Source of the DNA: Ktedonospora formicarum
Lineage (GTDB): Bacteria; Chloroflexota; Ktedonobacteria; Ktedonobacterales; Ktedonobacteraceae
Length of the DNA: 64,000 nucleotides
Reading direction: 5' to 3'
Assembly (NCBI RefSeq): GCF_016587355.1
Contig: NZ_BNJF01000001.1
Span: 3,439,721-3,503,720 of the forward strand
Shown here: positions 37,129 through 45,806 of the stretch, piece after piece
Layout of the letters: every line of letters starts with the position of its first letter
Position numbering within the stretch: position 1 is the first letter of the stretch
Translations under genes and position numbers: made by a program
The notes under the pieces: model-generated
The model's input: the letters and a program-made list of their open reading frames with translations, nothing else
Told to the model about the DNA's origin: nothing
Databases searched by the model: none

Positions 37129-38403
37129 TTATCGTTTGACCGCGAGTACAACGTTGGTCCCGCCGATACCGCGCCCCCCAATGAGTACCGCTGAGGGGCT
37201 TGCTCCATCGAGTGTGCGAATTGGGCGCGCCTCATCGCGTACAAGATCAAGCGCGTAGCGTGGATTGGGCTCATCACAGTTGCGTGTAGGCGGGATTGTA
37301 GCGTGCTTGAGCGCTAGCAGGGCCGTGACCGTATCAATAGCTCCGGCGGCGGCATAGCTGTGTCCAATAGTGGTGCGTGGCACACTCACGGGTAGCTGTG
37401 TGCTGGCATCGCCCAGGGTCATGTGAAGCGCGGCTGCCTCTCCCTCATCCGCGCTCGCGTGCGCGCGCCCATCAAGTTGAAAGTAGGCTAGATCATCAAC
37501 GCTCAAGTTTCCCTCGTGCATAGCTTGCTGGATCGCGCGTGCGTACTGCTTGCCTGTATTGGAGGGGCCATTCAGACCATGAGCATCGTTGGATTGCCCA
37601 TAGCCCACAAGTTCTCCGTAGATCGGTGCGCCCCGGCGGCGCGCATGCTCATACTCCTCTAGAATACAGATACCTGCACCCTCGGCCAGGATCAGGCCAG
37701 ACGCGCGCTGGTCAAAGGGGCGGTAGGCGTGCGGATCGGTGCTTGTTGTGCAGACTCCCTGTTGCGCGAGTACCCTCATGAGCAGAGGATGGAGAAACGC
37801 CTCGCAACCGCCAGCGATAATGACATCCGCCACATTGCGCCGAATAGCATTTGCCGCCATCCCGAGGGCGTTCAGGCCACTTACAGCATCATTGACTGGC
37901 GTCTTGCAGTAGCCTTGAATATTGTAGCGGATGGCGGCCTGTCCCACGTTGGCGACATTGAGCCAGGCGATAGCTGTATAGGCACTGACGAAGCGAGGAC
38001 CGCGTGTATAGAGCGTGTGAATCTGTTTGAGTACGAATTCCACGCCGCCCATCGTATTGGCGATGACGGCACCTATACGGCGAGGAATCTCCTGTGTCAA
38101 TTCCAGTCCCGCATCTGTGATGGCTTCCTGGATCGCAGCGAAAGCGAAATGGGTCATACGATCTGTCCGGTTTGCCAACTTGCGGTCGATGTAGTCTTCC
38201 GCCAGGAAGTCGCGAATGGTTCCTGCTACCCAATGTGGGATACCAGTGTGTGAGTAGCCTTCGTGAGGAGCCAGGCACGTGATACCAGAGACACCATCTT
38301 GTGTTGCCTGCCAGAAGTTTGCCACTCCAATGCCATTAGGGGCCACGACTCCCAGGCCTGTGATTGCCACGCGACGTTGTTGCTTATCTACCATAATGTT
38401 CAT
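37129..38403 (-). CDS. Ketosynthase-like protein lacking the active Cys (KS-beta / chain length factor type)
   Basis: A 424-residue FabF-fold protein. It has the GLGVVAPNGIG start, but at the nucleophile site reads NDAVSGLNALG where active enzymes have C-S-A-G, so the Cys is Ala (A173). The first catalytic His region reads FQLDGRAHAS instead of the NxHGT/S form, while IGHSYAAAGAID keeps the second His. Loss of the Cys in a protein paired with an intact ketosynthase is the hallmark of KS-beta/chain length factor in type II polyketide synthases. Its start overlaps the KS-alpha stop by 20 bases (ATG 38403 or 38394), so the two are translationally coupled. Usual length is about 400-420. Confidence 0.85.
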   Translation of the reverse strand: MNIMVDKQQRRVAITGLGVVAPNGIGVANFWQATQDGVSGITCLAPHEGYSHTGIPHWVAGTIRDFLAEDYIDRKLANRTDRMTHFAFAAIQEAITDAGLELTQEIPRRIGAVIANTMGGVEFVLKQIHTLYTRGPRFVSAYTAIAWLNVANVGQAAIRYNIQGYCKTPVNDAVSGLNALGMAANAIRRNVADVIIAGGCEAFLHPLLMRVLAQQGVCTTSTDPHAYRPFDQRASGLILAEGAGICILEEYEHARRRGAPIYGELVGYGQSNDAHGLNGPSNTGKQYARAIQQAMHEGNLSVDDLAYFQLDGRAHASADEGEAAALHMTLGDASTQLPVSVPRTTIGHSYAAAGAIDTVTALLALKHATIPPTRNCDEPNPRYALDLVRDEARPIRTLDGASPSAVLIGGRGIGGTNVVLAVKR

Positions 38404-39689
38404 CTATCCATGCAGGTCTAGCGAATACGAGCGCGCTATTGACTCCGCCAAAGCCACTTGAGTGTGAGAGCGCTACATTGACGGTCCCAAAACGAGCTAC
38501 GTTGGGGACGTAATCCAGGTCACATAAGGGATCTGGGTGCTCCTGATTGAGTGTGGGAGGGAGCAATTGCTGATCGATGACGAGCGCGGTGACAACAGCC
38601 TCAATAGCGCTGGCGGCACCTTGTGTATGCCCGATCATCGATTTAGTCGCGCTGATAGGAATGTGATAGGCATACTCACCAAAGAGAGCTTTATAGGCTG
38701 CCGTCTCCGCGACCTCATTGGGCGGAGTTGAACTACCATGAGAGTTGATATAGCCTAGATCTGAGAACTGAAGCTGGCAATCATCTAGCGCTTGACGTAA
38801 GAGTTGTTGCAGCGGAGCACCATCTGCTGGCAGGGCTGTCATATGATAGGCATTGCTATTAGTGCTAAAGCCAATGATCTCGGCGTAGATGTGGGCCCTC
38901 GTGCGAGTGCGGCCTCGCGCTCCTCCAACAGCAACATACCTGCGCCCTCCGCCATCACGAAGCCATCGCGCTTATGGTCGTAAGGGCGTGATGCCTGCTC
39001 CGGCGTATCATTATAAACAGTGCTCAGCGCACCCATAACGCAGAAGACGTCCAGGCCAATCTGGCTAATGGCAGAATCAGTCCCCCTGCCAGCATACGGT
39101 CAGCCTGTCCATCCTGAATGAGCCAGAATGCCTCCCCTATCGCGTCCGCGCCAGCCGAACAACCGGTGGCGATGACAGTGCATGGTCCGTGGACCCGATG
39201 GTGCGTGGCAACGCTGATGGCGGAGGCATGGGAGACGAGTGAGCTCGCAGTGATGCTATCGTCGTCGATGCCTTGAAGCCCTGTACGCGAGAGTTTGACC
39301 CAGAGTTTCTCCCCTTCTTCAACGTAAGCCATTGCGCTCCCGACGTGTACGCCAGTGCGTTCACGTTCCTCTTCTGAGAGTGAGGAGGGGCCAAGCCCTG
39401 CGTCTTCCCAGGCGAGATGGGCCGCCGCAACCGCGAACTGTGTACAGCGATCAAAGTGATCGACCTCGGTGGAGGTCAGCCCGAGGGCTTGCGGCTCAAA
39501 GCCCTCAACTTCGCCAGCGATACGCACAGGTAGGTTACTGGCATCGAAGCGTGTAATCCGGCGGATACCGGATTGGCCTGCAACACAAGCGCGCCAGAAA
39601 GACTCTTTACCGATGCCATTGGGCGCGACAACACCCAGGCCGGTGATCACTACCCTACGTGCAGGAAAACGGAGTTCGCTATCATCCAT
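38384..39689 (-). pseudogene. Ketosynthase alpha (FabF/type II PKS), with two frameshifts
   Basis: Three open frames together encode one 435-residue beta-ketoacyl synthase once one base is added at each of two runs: plus-strand C 39082-39086 and GGGCCC 38893-38898. The joined sequence reads [20 protein letters not shown] at the first site and [18 protein letters not shown] at the second, both normal for the family. Catalytic residues are intact: C177 in TGCSAGADAIG, His in INSHGSSTPPNE and His in SMIGHTQGAASAIE. It would catalyse decarboxylative condensation of malonyl units on an acyl carrier protein. ATG 39689 follows GGGAGTGAACC. Given the exact-length repair, sequence error is likely. Confidence 0.82.
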
Positions 39690-39752
39690 GGTTCACTCCC
39701 TCGAACCTTGCTCTAATGGATCACGTGTTACAGAGGAAAGACCGCATTAAGG

Positions 39753-40667
39753 CTAGGTCTGTCCGGCGGGCTCGGGGCGCGGCCTCTCCGAGCGCAGAAA
39801 TGTTTCGATCAATGGTGTCACAATCTCGGCCTGTGAATACATAAAGAAGCGCTCTCGACCAGGGACCACGTGGTAGGCGTCACAGGCGGTCAATTGTTGC
39901 GCCATCCAGCGTGTCTTATGCTCTGGTGAGAGCGCGTCATCAGAGCGATTGATGATGAGCGCAGGCATCTTTAGCGCGTCAATGCGCCGGCGCATATCGA
40001 AATAGTGAATGACTGGGAGTACTGAATACTTATAAACAAAAGGCCAGCGCTCGATCTTCGCGAACTGCTCCTCAATCAGGTGACGTGGGAGCGCGGGCTG
40101 AGTATGATTGTCTTCGGCATGAGCTGTGATATAGTTGATGACCGTTCGCCGCAGGAAGGATGCTGGCAGCATGTACTCTACAGGCAAGCGTGTATAGAGC
40201 TCATGGAGCAGCCAGATAAAGGGATGTGGCGCGATTTGATAGTCCGCACCTTGCGCGATAATTGTGAGTGAGCGGCAGCGTTGTGGGTAGCGAGCCGCGA
40301 ATTCCAACAAGACCATGGCTGCATCCCCATGCGCGAGCAGATCAGCCTGCTCTAATTGAAGAGCATCAAGCAGAAGATGTAGCTCTTCGACGCGTCCCAT
40401 CAAGCTAATGCTATGCGCGCTCCGTGTCTCGCGACGACGATACATCAGCACTCGCCGATGTTGACTCAAGGCACGTACCTGGCGTGCGTAGACGAATTCC
40501 AGGTGTTCAAGAATTGGAACCATGACTAGGGGTTCGCCCTGCCCAATGTCAATGAGAGGCATTTCTGTATCACCAACAGGGATACGCTGCCATAAAGACT
40601 CAATGTACGCGACATCAGCATGAAATACCGCGTCACTGATCCAGGTATCTGCTACGTGTGCGCTCAA
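39753..40667 (-). CDS. Alpha/beta-hydrolase-fold protein with degenerate catalytic residues
   Basis: The 304-residue protein has the alpha/beta-hydrolase plan: oxyanion strand PLVMVPILEHLEFVY, nucleophile elbow LLAHGDAAMVLLEFAARYP, cap region, and PALIINRSDDALSPEH with the acid. The nucleophile elbow reads A-H-G-D-A-A, so the Ser is Gly, and the C-terminal GRERFFMYSQ lacks the His. It is therefore unlikely to be a standard hydrolase; it may be a non-hydrolytic cyclase/lyase or a scaffold. The start is TTG 40667, which has GGAGG six bases upstream (an earlier TTG at 40673 lies too near). It is the first gene of the operon, 63 bases before KS-alpha. Confidence 0.75.
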   Translation of the reverse strand: MSAHVADTWISDAVFHADVAYIESLWQRIPVGDTEMPLIDIGQGEPLVMVPILEHLEFVYARQVRALSQHRRVLMYRRRETRSAHSISLMGRVEELHLLLDALQLEQADLLAHGDAAMVLLEFAARYPQRCRSLTIIAQGADYQIAPHPFIWLLHELYTRLPVEYMLPASFLRRTVINYITAHAEDNHTQPALPRHLIEEQFAKIERWPFVYKYSVLPVIHYFDMRRRIDALKMPALIINRSDDALSPEHKTRWMAQQLTACDAYHVVPGRERFFMYSQAEIVTPLIETFLRSERPRPEPAGQT

Positions 40668-40841
40668 GCACAACCTCCATCATATATGGCCTTCTCGCTA
40701 TTCATGTGCTGCGGGAAGATAGATACCGATCAATCGCCTATTGCTTAGTATATAATACGACAAAGTCGTTACTGACGGTATGGGCGGACTAACACCTTTG
40801 CTGTGAGTTGTCTAACAAGAAAAAGGATGAGATATTAATAG

Positions 40842-41372
40842 ATGAACGAGAATATCAAGGATTTATCGTGTCTCACTGTGCGCCAATGGATCGCCGCTTT
40901 TAACGCTCATGACGCCAAAGCTCTCACTGCTTTATATGCTGAGGATGCTGAGCTCTTCGATAGTGGGATGCCGGGACCGCGTCGGGGGCGTGCTGAGATA
41001 GAGCAGTGGTTTATCTGGCGTTTTCGTAGCACTCCTACTATTACATATACCGAGACAGCGGCGAGTGCTGAAGGTGAGGTTGCCTATGAGATTACCTGGA
41101 TCGCGAGAGGGATAGGCCCAAAGGTACTGGGTCTTGGAGGGCGAGCCTTTGAGACACCCGGCAAAAGTGCCTTTGGTTTATGCGACGGCCAGATTATACG
41201 ACAGCGGGGGACCTACGATCACCTTTCAGTGATGCGGCAAATCATTCCTCTGCTTGCGCATCTCCCGCGTTTTGTTGCGGAGTTTATTTATACACTCTAT
41301 CTGTGGCGCAACGGCGTACGGCGAACGCATATACCTATCGAGAATCCGGTATCACCTGATAAAAGTGCTTGA
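40842..41372 (+). CDS. SnoaL/NTF2-like protein
   Basis: The 176-residue protein has an NTF2-like cone: an N-terminal helix VRQWIAAFNAHDAKALTALYAEDAELFD, GRAEIEQWFIWRFRSTPTI, and strands VAYEITWIARGIG and GKSAFGLCDGQIIRQRGTYD. This is the SnoaL pattern, whose members include polyketide cyclases and many unrelated small-ligand proteins. It diverges from the ketosynthase operon across 174 bases that contain a near-symmetrical GTATATAATAC (-10 on both strands, 40748-40758). Its role in the polyketide-like locus is inferred from context. The C-terminus adds a helical hydrophobic segment VMRQIIPLLAHLPRFVAEFIYTLYLW, not typical for SnoaL and possibly membrane-associating. Confidence 0.72.
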   Translation: MNENIKDLSCLTVRQWIAAFNAHDAKALTALYAEDAELFDSGMPGPRRGRAEIEQWFIWRFRSTPTITYTETAASAEGEVAYEITWIARGIGPKVLGLGGRAFETPGKSAFGLCDGQIIRQRGTYDHLSVMRQIIPLLAHLPRFVAEFIYTLYLWRNGVRRTHIPIENPVSPDKSA

Positions 41373-41550
41373 TTGCTGGGAAGTGGACCAAATGGCTGCA
41401 TGTTGTTCCAGGTCCGCCTCTCTATTTTTCAGATGCTTACGTATGCGGCCTTATCCTGGTCTGTACACAGGTGGCTTTCCTATAGCTATGCATAGCTTAT
41501 ATTTTGCGGCTGCCCAGGGGTGAGGAATTACTTTTTGACAGTATGAAGGA

Positions 41551-41586
41551 GATTAAGAACTGTGAACTAGTTCACAGTTCTTAATC
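41551..41586. repeat. 36-bp perfect palindrome upstream of the WD40 kinase
   Basis: The arms 41551-41568 and 41569-41586 (GATTAAGAACTGTGAACT and its exact complement) meet with no spacer. It lies between the SnoaL gene and the promoter at 41623-41652, so it could be either an operator or an mRNA 3' hairpin. Nothing else was recognised in the 320-base gap. Confidence 0.8.
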
Positions 41587-41622
41587 AGGAGCAAAAGTAT
41601 ACTAATGCGATATAAAAATATC

Positions 41623-41652
41623 TTGAAACTTATCTATGGAAAAGCTTATACT
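41623..41652 (+). promoter_or_regulatory. Promoter of the zinc-ribbon/kinase/WD40 gene
   Basis: TTGAAA at 41623-41628 and TATACT at 41647-41652, 18-base spacer, about 40 bases upstream of the ATG. The palindrome at 41551-41586 ends 36 bases before it. Confidence 0.65.
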
Positions 41653-41692
41653 TGCAATAAATTACTTTTTAATCTCTTGAGGGAGCATTCCT

Positions 41693-43960
41693 ATGACCAC
41701 AAATGAAGGGCTGCTAGCTCACGATTTTTGCCGTAATTGTGGTGTAGCACATCCACCACAGGCCCGCTTCTGCCCAGTTTGTGGTCATTCCGCGCAGGCG
41801 GACCAGGGAGCGAGTCAGCCCGTAAAGGCCGTAAGCCCAACCTCAGTTGAGCAACTCTCGCCTGTGCAACGCGTGCTCAAGGGGCGCTATCGAGTGGTCA
41901 AGCATATTGGGAGTGGAGGCTATGGAGAAGTCTATAAGGCTGAGGATACTGAGTTTGGGGACCGTCTGGTAGCGATTAAAGAGATGGGCACCAGCGGCAT
42001 GAGCGCCGAAGAGATTGTCGAAGCGACCGAAGCCTTCAAGCACGAAGCATTTTTGCTGGCTCGTCTTACACATCCAGGCTTGCCCAGCATCTTTGATTAT
42101 TTTAACGAGGATGGGCACTGGTTTCTCGTCATGAGCTTTGTGGAAGGCGAGACACTTGAAGACCATATTGAGAGGACATCGAGGAAGCGTCTGAGTATTG
42201 CCGAGGTGCTTCAGATTGGTATTCAGCTTTGCTCGGTGTTAGGTTATTTACATACGCGCCAGCCACCGATCATCTTTCGTGACCTCAAGCCTTCCAATAT
42301 TATGCGTACGCCTGATGGACAGGTTTATCTGATTGATTTTGGTATCGCGCGCCTCTTCAAGCAGGGCCAGACAAAGGATACCGTCGCTCTAGGGTCGCCC
42401 GGCTTTGCCGCTCCTGAGCAATATGGCAAGAAGCAATCGTCTCCGCAGACCGATGTTTATAGCCTGGGGGCGACCATGCATTACCTGATTAGCGGGCAGG
42501 ACCCTTCCACGACACCTTTTGTCTTCGCGCGCCTGGATGTTCCTGAGTATCTTGGCCTCAATGAATTGTTGCTGGCAATGGTTGATTCTGATATACGCAA
42601 ACGTCCAGCGAGCATGATCGCCGTCAAGCAGGGCTTGCAGCATATCGCGCGTGAGTGTCCTCCCGGCCTCTACATGAAAGATGCCGCTTCCCGCCCAGCC
42701 CCTAAATCGGGGAAAAGCCCTGAGGTACGGGGTGTCGTGGCACGCCCGGCACCCAGACCGCGTGCCCCGATCTCAGTCGATGAGGTGATGGACCGGAGGC
42801 GTATGTTGCGACCTCCCTCTCACCGTCCCCCCCAACATCAGCTACAAGTCTCTGCTCCTCAGATTGCTGCTCACGCCCTTCGCCCTGGCGAGAAACTGGA
42901 AGTCTATTATCCTCTACCGAAGAAGCCTGTCTCCCGGCGTGCCTTGCTTATTGGCGGAAGTGCCGTAGCGGTCGGTTCATTTGCTATCTGTGGTCTCCTC
43001 GCGGGCCTGATGCAGACCTCGTCTGCCAATGTCTCGACTAGCGAAGCCAAGCCCCCGCCCACTCCGCCCGCCCGTCCAATCGATAACTTCAAGGATGGCT
43101 CGTTCGCCGTGAAGTGGTCTCCTGATGGGCGCTTCTATGCCCAAGCTGTGGGCAATGAGAGTGGGATGGTCTCCATTTACAATAAGCAGGACGTGTGGCA
43201 ATCTGACCTGAAGGGGCACACAGGCAGGGTTTCAGCGCTAGCCTGGTCACCAGATGGCAAGCGTTTGGCATCTGGATCGTACGATACAACCGTGCGCGTC
43301 TGGGATGTAGAGAGCCAGCAATCGCATTTTCTATATAAAGACCATTCTAGCCGCGTGACTGCTCTAGCTTGGTCATCCAATGGAACCTGGATAGCGTCGA
43401 GCGATGAAGATGGTCCGGTTCAGGTGTGGAGAGGTGCTCTAGATGATTATTATGACGGTGGTGATTGGTCGGACCAGACTGGAAGAGGCGGGGCATTAAG
43501 CCTTGAATTCTCGCCCGATAATAAGTCTCTAGCTATAGCGTATGGTGGCGATAGTGCCCTCCCTATTACGACAGAACCTACAGACTCCGCCGCGATTGAA
43601 AATGTTGTTAGTGTGGGTGGGAGAGCTATGTCCTGGTCGCCAGATGGGCGTTCATTAGCCTATGCTGAGGGGGCAAAAGTGTATGTCGGAAGCTTCAGCA
43701 ATAATCGCTGGCAAGAACAAAGGACTTTTCTCACGCACAAGGAGCAGGTAACAACGTTTGCCTGGTCCCCGGATGGTACTCGCATCGCTTCAGCAGCATG
43801 GGATCATACCATTATGGTTTGGGATACGAGAGATATGCGAGTTCTGCAATCATTCCTCCTTGATAAAAATCAAGTAGCCCTCTCACTCTCCTGGTCTTCT
43901 CAGGACCAGCTTATTTCCTCTGATAGCGAGGGGAAGGTGCGCTCCTGGCCCCTGGAATAA
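41693..43960 (+). CDS. Zinc-ribbon Ser/Thr kinase with transmembrane helix and WD40 repeats
   Basis: The 755-residue protein has four parts: an N-terminal zinc ribbon (CRNCG..CPVCG, 13-31), a kinase domain (GSGGYGEVYKAED loop near 73, VAIKEM lysine near 95, FRDLKPSN, IDFG, APEQYG), a Pro/Arg-rich linker, a single transmembrane helix at about 415-438, and a C-terminal beta-propeller of WD40-type repeats (WSPDGKRLASGSYDTTVRVWD and others). The catalytic-loop motif is FRD rather than HRD, common in this family. The WD40 part would be outside the membrane if the N-terminus is cytosolic, which suits a sensor. GAGGGAG precedes the ATG. A palindrome and promoter lie upstream. Confidence 0.92.
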   Translation: MTTNEGLLAHDFCRNCGVAHPPQARFCPVCGHSAQADQGASQPVKAVSPTSVEQLSPVQRVLKGRYRVVKHIGSGGYGEVYKAEDTEFGDRLVAIKEMGTSGMSAEEIVEATEAFKHEAFLLARLTHPGLPSIFDYFNEDGHWFLVMSFVEGETLEDHIERTSRKRLSIAEVLQIGIQLCSVLGYLHTRQPPIIFRDLKPSNIMRTPDGQVYLIDFGIARLFKQGQTKDTVALGSPGFAAPEQYGKKQSSPQTDVYSLGATMHYLISGQDPSTTPFVFARLDVPEYLGLNELLLAMVDSDIRKRPASMIAVKQGLQHIARECPPGLYMKDAASRPAPKSGKSPEVRGVVARPAPRPRAPISVDEVMDRRRMLRPPSHRPPQHQLQVSAPQIAAHALRPGEKLEVYYPLPKKPVSRRALLIGGSAVAVGSFAICGLLAGLMQTSSANVSTSEAKPPPTPPARPIDNFKDGSFAVKWSPDGRFYAQAVGNESGMVSIYNKQDVWQSDLKGHTGRVSALAWSPDGKRLASGSYDTTVRVWDVESQQSHFLYKDHSSRVTALAWSSNGTWIASSDEDGPVQVWRGALDDYYDGGDWSDQTGRGGALSLEFSPDNKSLAIAYGGDSALPITTEPTDSAAIENVVSVGGRAMSWSPDGRSLAYAEGAKVYVGSFSNNRWQEQRTFLTHKEQVTTFAWSPDGTRIASAAWDHTIMVWDTRDMRVLQSFLLDKNQVALSLSWSSQDQLISSDSEGKVRSWPLE

Positions 43961-43993
43961 ATTCCTTCTCAGCATTAAAGCGCTTCGTGTGGT

Positions 43994-44088
43994 CAAGGAG
44001 TATCATGGTGGTTGAGTTTGCAGCCGCCATGATACTCCTTGGCTCTGTGAGTTGTAGGTAGCGCCCCGCGAGCATATCAGAGCCAAGG
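43994..44088 (+). promoter_or_regulatory. Two mutually exclusive hairpins ahead of the exporter gene
   Basis: An 18-bp stem with one G-T pair (43994-44011 with 44024-44041) is a terminator-like hairpin after the kinase gene. Its 3' end (CCTTGG, 44037-44042) also belongs to CCTTGGCTCTG (44037-44047), which can pair with CAGAGCCAAGG at 44078-44088. Only one stem can form fully, the arrangement seen in attenuators. The exporter ATG is at 44178. No ligand or leader peptide was identified. Confidence 0.45.
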
Positions 44089-44177
44089 AATATTTTGCCC
44101 TCGCCAAGCTGTTTTATTGAGTAGGTGAATTTATTGGTGCGTATGTATTGCTTGACGGAGAGGGGTTTCTGGTCGCG

Positions 44178-45740
44178 ATGACAAAGCAAGCAAGAATTCT
44201 GGTGACGATTGGGTTGATGTTGGGGATGGCGCTGACCGCGTTGGATACGACAATTGTAGGAACGGCGATGCCGAGCATCGTCAGCAAACTGGGTGGAGTG
44301 ACATTATATGCCTGGGTTATTTCTGTCTATCTGCTTACCTCAACAACGACGGTCCCGATCTATGGTAAGCTTGCTGACCTGTATGGACGCAAGCTGCTAC
44401 TTTTAATTGGAACGGCCTTATTTCTCATTGGATCAATCGCCTGTGGTATGTCGCAGAATATGGTGCAGTTAATTCTGGCGCGTGCTTTGCAGGGGTTAGG
44501 CGCTGGTGCTGTCCAGCCCTTAGTACTGACAATCATTGGCGATCTCTTCTCGCTAGAGGAGCGTGCACGGGTACAGGGGCTCTTTAGTGGTGTCTGGGGG
44601 CTCTCCAGTATCGTTGGTCCCGCGCTAGGTGGCCTGATCGTAGATAACCTCTCCTGGAGCTGGGTCTTTTTTATCAACATTCCCTTTGGTTTAATCTCGG
44701 CTCTCCTGCTTATATTCGCGTTAAAGGAGAATGTCACGCGGCAGAAACATAGCCTGGATTACCTGGGGGCTGCCACGCTTACTGGCTCGGCGGTCGCGTT
44801 GCTCTTCGCTATTCAGCAGGGGGGAACCACCTGGGCCTGGGACTCGCTACCGAGCATCAGCCTCTTTGTTGTGGCCGCGCTACTGCTTGCCCTCTTTATC
44901 TGGACTGAACTGCGGGCGAGTGAGCCAATTCTGCCACTCTCGCTCTTCAAAAATCGCTTTGTCGCGCTGGGGAGTATTGGTGGTGTTGTGCTGGGAACGG
45001 TCATGTTTGGCCTGAGTTCCTACTTACCCCTCTATGTGCAAGGTGTGAAGGGTGGTTCCGCGACCGACGCTGGCCTCTTTCTGACTCCACAACTCATTTC
45101 CTGGCCGATAGCCGCTGTCCTGAGTGGGCGCCTGGCGATACGGGTAGGCTATCGCTTTACGGCTATCCTGGGTGGTATCCTGGTGGTCGCTGGTAGCTTC
45201 TGCGTAGCCTTCTTTAACGCACAGACTCCGACGCTCTGGGCTGTATTCCCTATGATAGCTATTGGTGCGGGCCTGGGCTTGATTAGTAACGTTAACATCC
45301 TCTCAGTGCAGAACTCCGTACCCTGGAACCTGCGTGGTGTGGCGACCGCTTCGACTCAATTCTTCCGTACGATGGGTGGCACAGTCGCGATAGCTATCAT
45401 GGGTACAGTGCTCAATGGGCAGATGCAGCCTCGTTTCGCGGCTATCCTCGCGCGCTACCCTGGTCTCGCAAAGAGCCTGTCCACGCAAGATTCGCCCGCG
45501 AACTTGCTAGTGCGCCCTGAATCACGTAGCTTGCTCCCCGTACAGCTCTTGCCTCAGTTGGAGGGCGCTTTGATGCAGAGTCTCTTCTGGGTCTACCTCA
45601 TGGTCGCATTCGTGGCGGTGGTTGCTCTATTGATTGCCTTCGCCTATCCGCGTGGGCGAGCCGACGAGCATGCCTATCATAGCGAGGGCGAAGAAGAGGA
45701 GCATGTTGAGCCTACTCTTGCTTCTGTGGACCTGGGTTAA
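44178..45740 (+). CDS. DHA2-family (EmrB/QacA) 14-helix MFS drug exporter
   Basis: A 520-residue membrane protein with the DHA2 motifs: LDTTIVGTAMPSI at the first helix (motif D1), GKLADLYGRK (motif A), RALQGLGAGAVQPLV (motif B) and GLFSGVWGLSSIVGPALGGLIVD (motif C), followed by about ten more hydrophobic segments to a charged, Glu-rich C-terminus. It would export toxic or antibiotic compounds by proton antiport. Start ATG 44178 has GGAGAGG 11-13 bases upstream; a frame from TTG 44148 is less likely. It follows the WD40 kinase by 217 bases that include a possible attenuator and precedes a convergent terminator. Confidence 0.9.
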   Translation: MTKQARILVTIGLMLGMALTALDTTIVGTAMPSIVSKLGGVTLYAWVISVYLLTSTTTVPIYGKLADLYGRKLLLLIGTALFLIGSIACGMSQNMVQLILARALQGLGAGAVQPLVLTIIGDLFSLEERARVQGLFSGVWGLSSIVGPALGGLIVDNLSWSWVFFINIPFGLISALLLIFALKENVTRQKHSLDYLGAATLTGSAVALLFAIQQGGTTWAWDSLPSISLFVVAALLLALFIWTELRASEPILPLSLFKNRFVALGSIGGVVLGTVMFGLSSYLPLYVQGVKGGSATDAGLFLTPQLISWPIAAVLSGRLAIRVGYRFTAILGGILVVAGSFCVAFFNAQTPTLWAVFPMIAIGAGLGLISNVNILSVQNSVPWNLRGVATASTQFFRTMGGTVAIAIMGTVLNGQMQPRFAAILARYPGLAKSLSTQDSPANLLVRPESRSLLPVQLLPQLEGALMQSLFWVYLMVAFVAVVALLIAFAYPRGRADEHAYHSEGEEEEHVEPTLASVDLG

Positions 45741-45757
45741 ACACATCCTTGTTATAT

Positions 45758-45789
45758 AAAGCCTGGAGATATACGCATCTCCAGGCTTT
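45758..45789. terminator. Bidirectional terminator between exporter and PAP2 genes
   Basis: AAAGCCTGGAGAT (45758-45770) pairs with ATCTCCAGGCTTT (45777-45789), six-base loop, T-rich on both sides. It serves the converging genes ending at 45740 and 45807. Confidence 0.85.
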
Positions 45790-45806
45790 GTATTTTGTGT
45801 GAAGAA

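Noticed and set aside
41693..42700. WD40 kinase as inactive because of FRD in place of HRD
   Set aside because: FRD is common in active-looking bacterial kinases of this type; Lys, Asp of DFG and the APE-region are intact.
44148..44177. Earlier TTG start of the DHA2 exporter
   Set aside because: The ATG at 44178 begins a normal MFS N-terminus; the extension is not typical.
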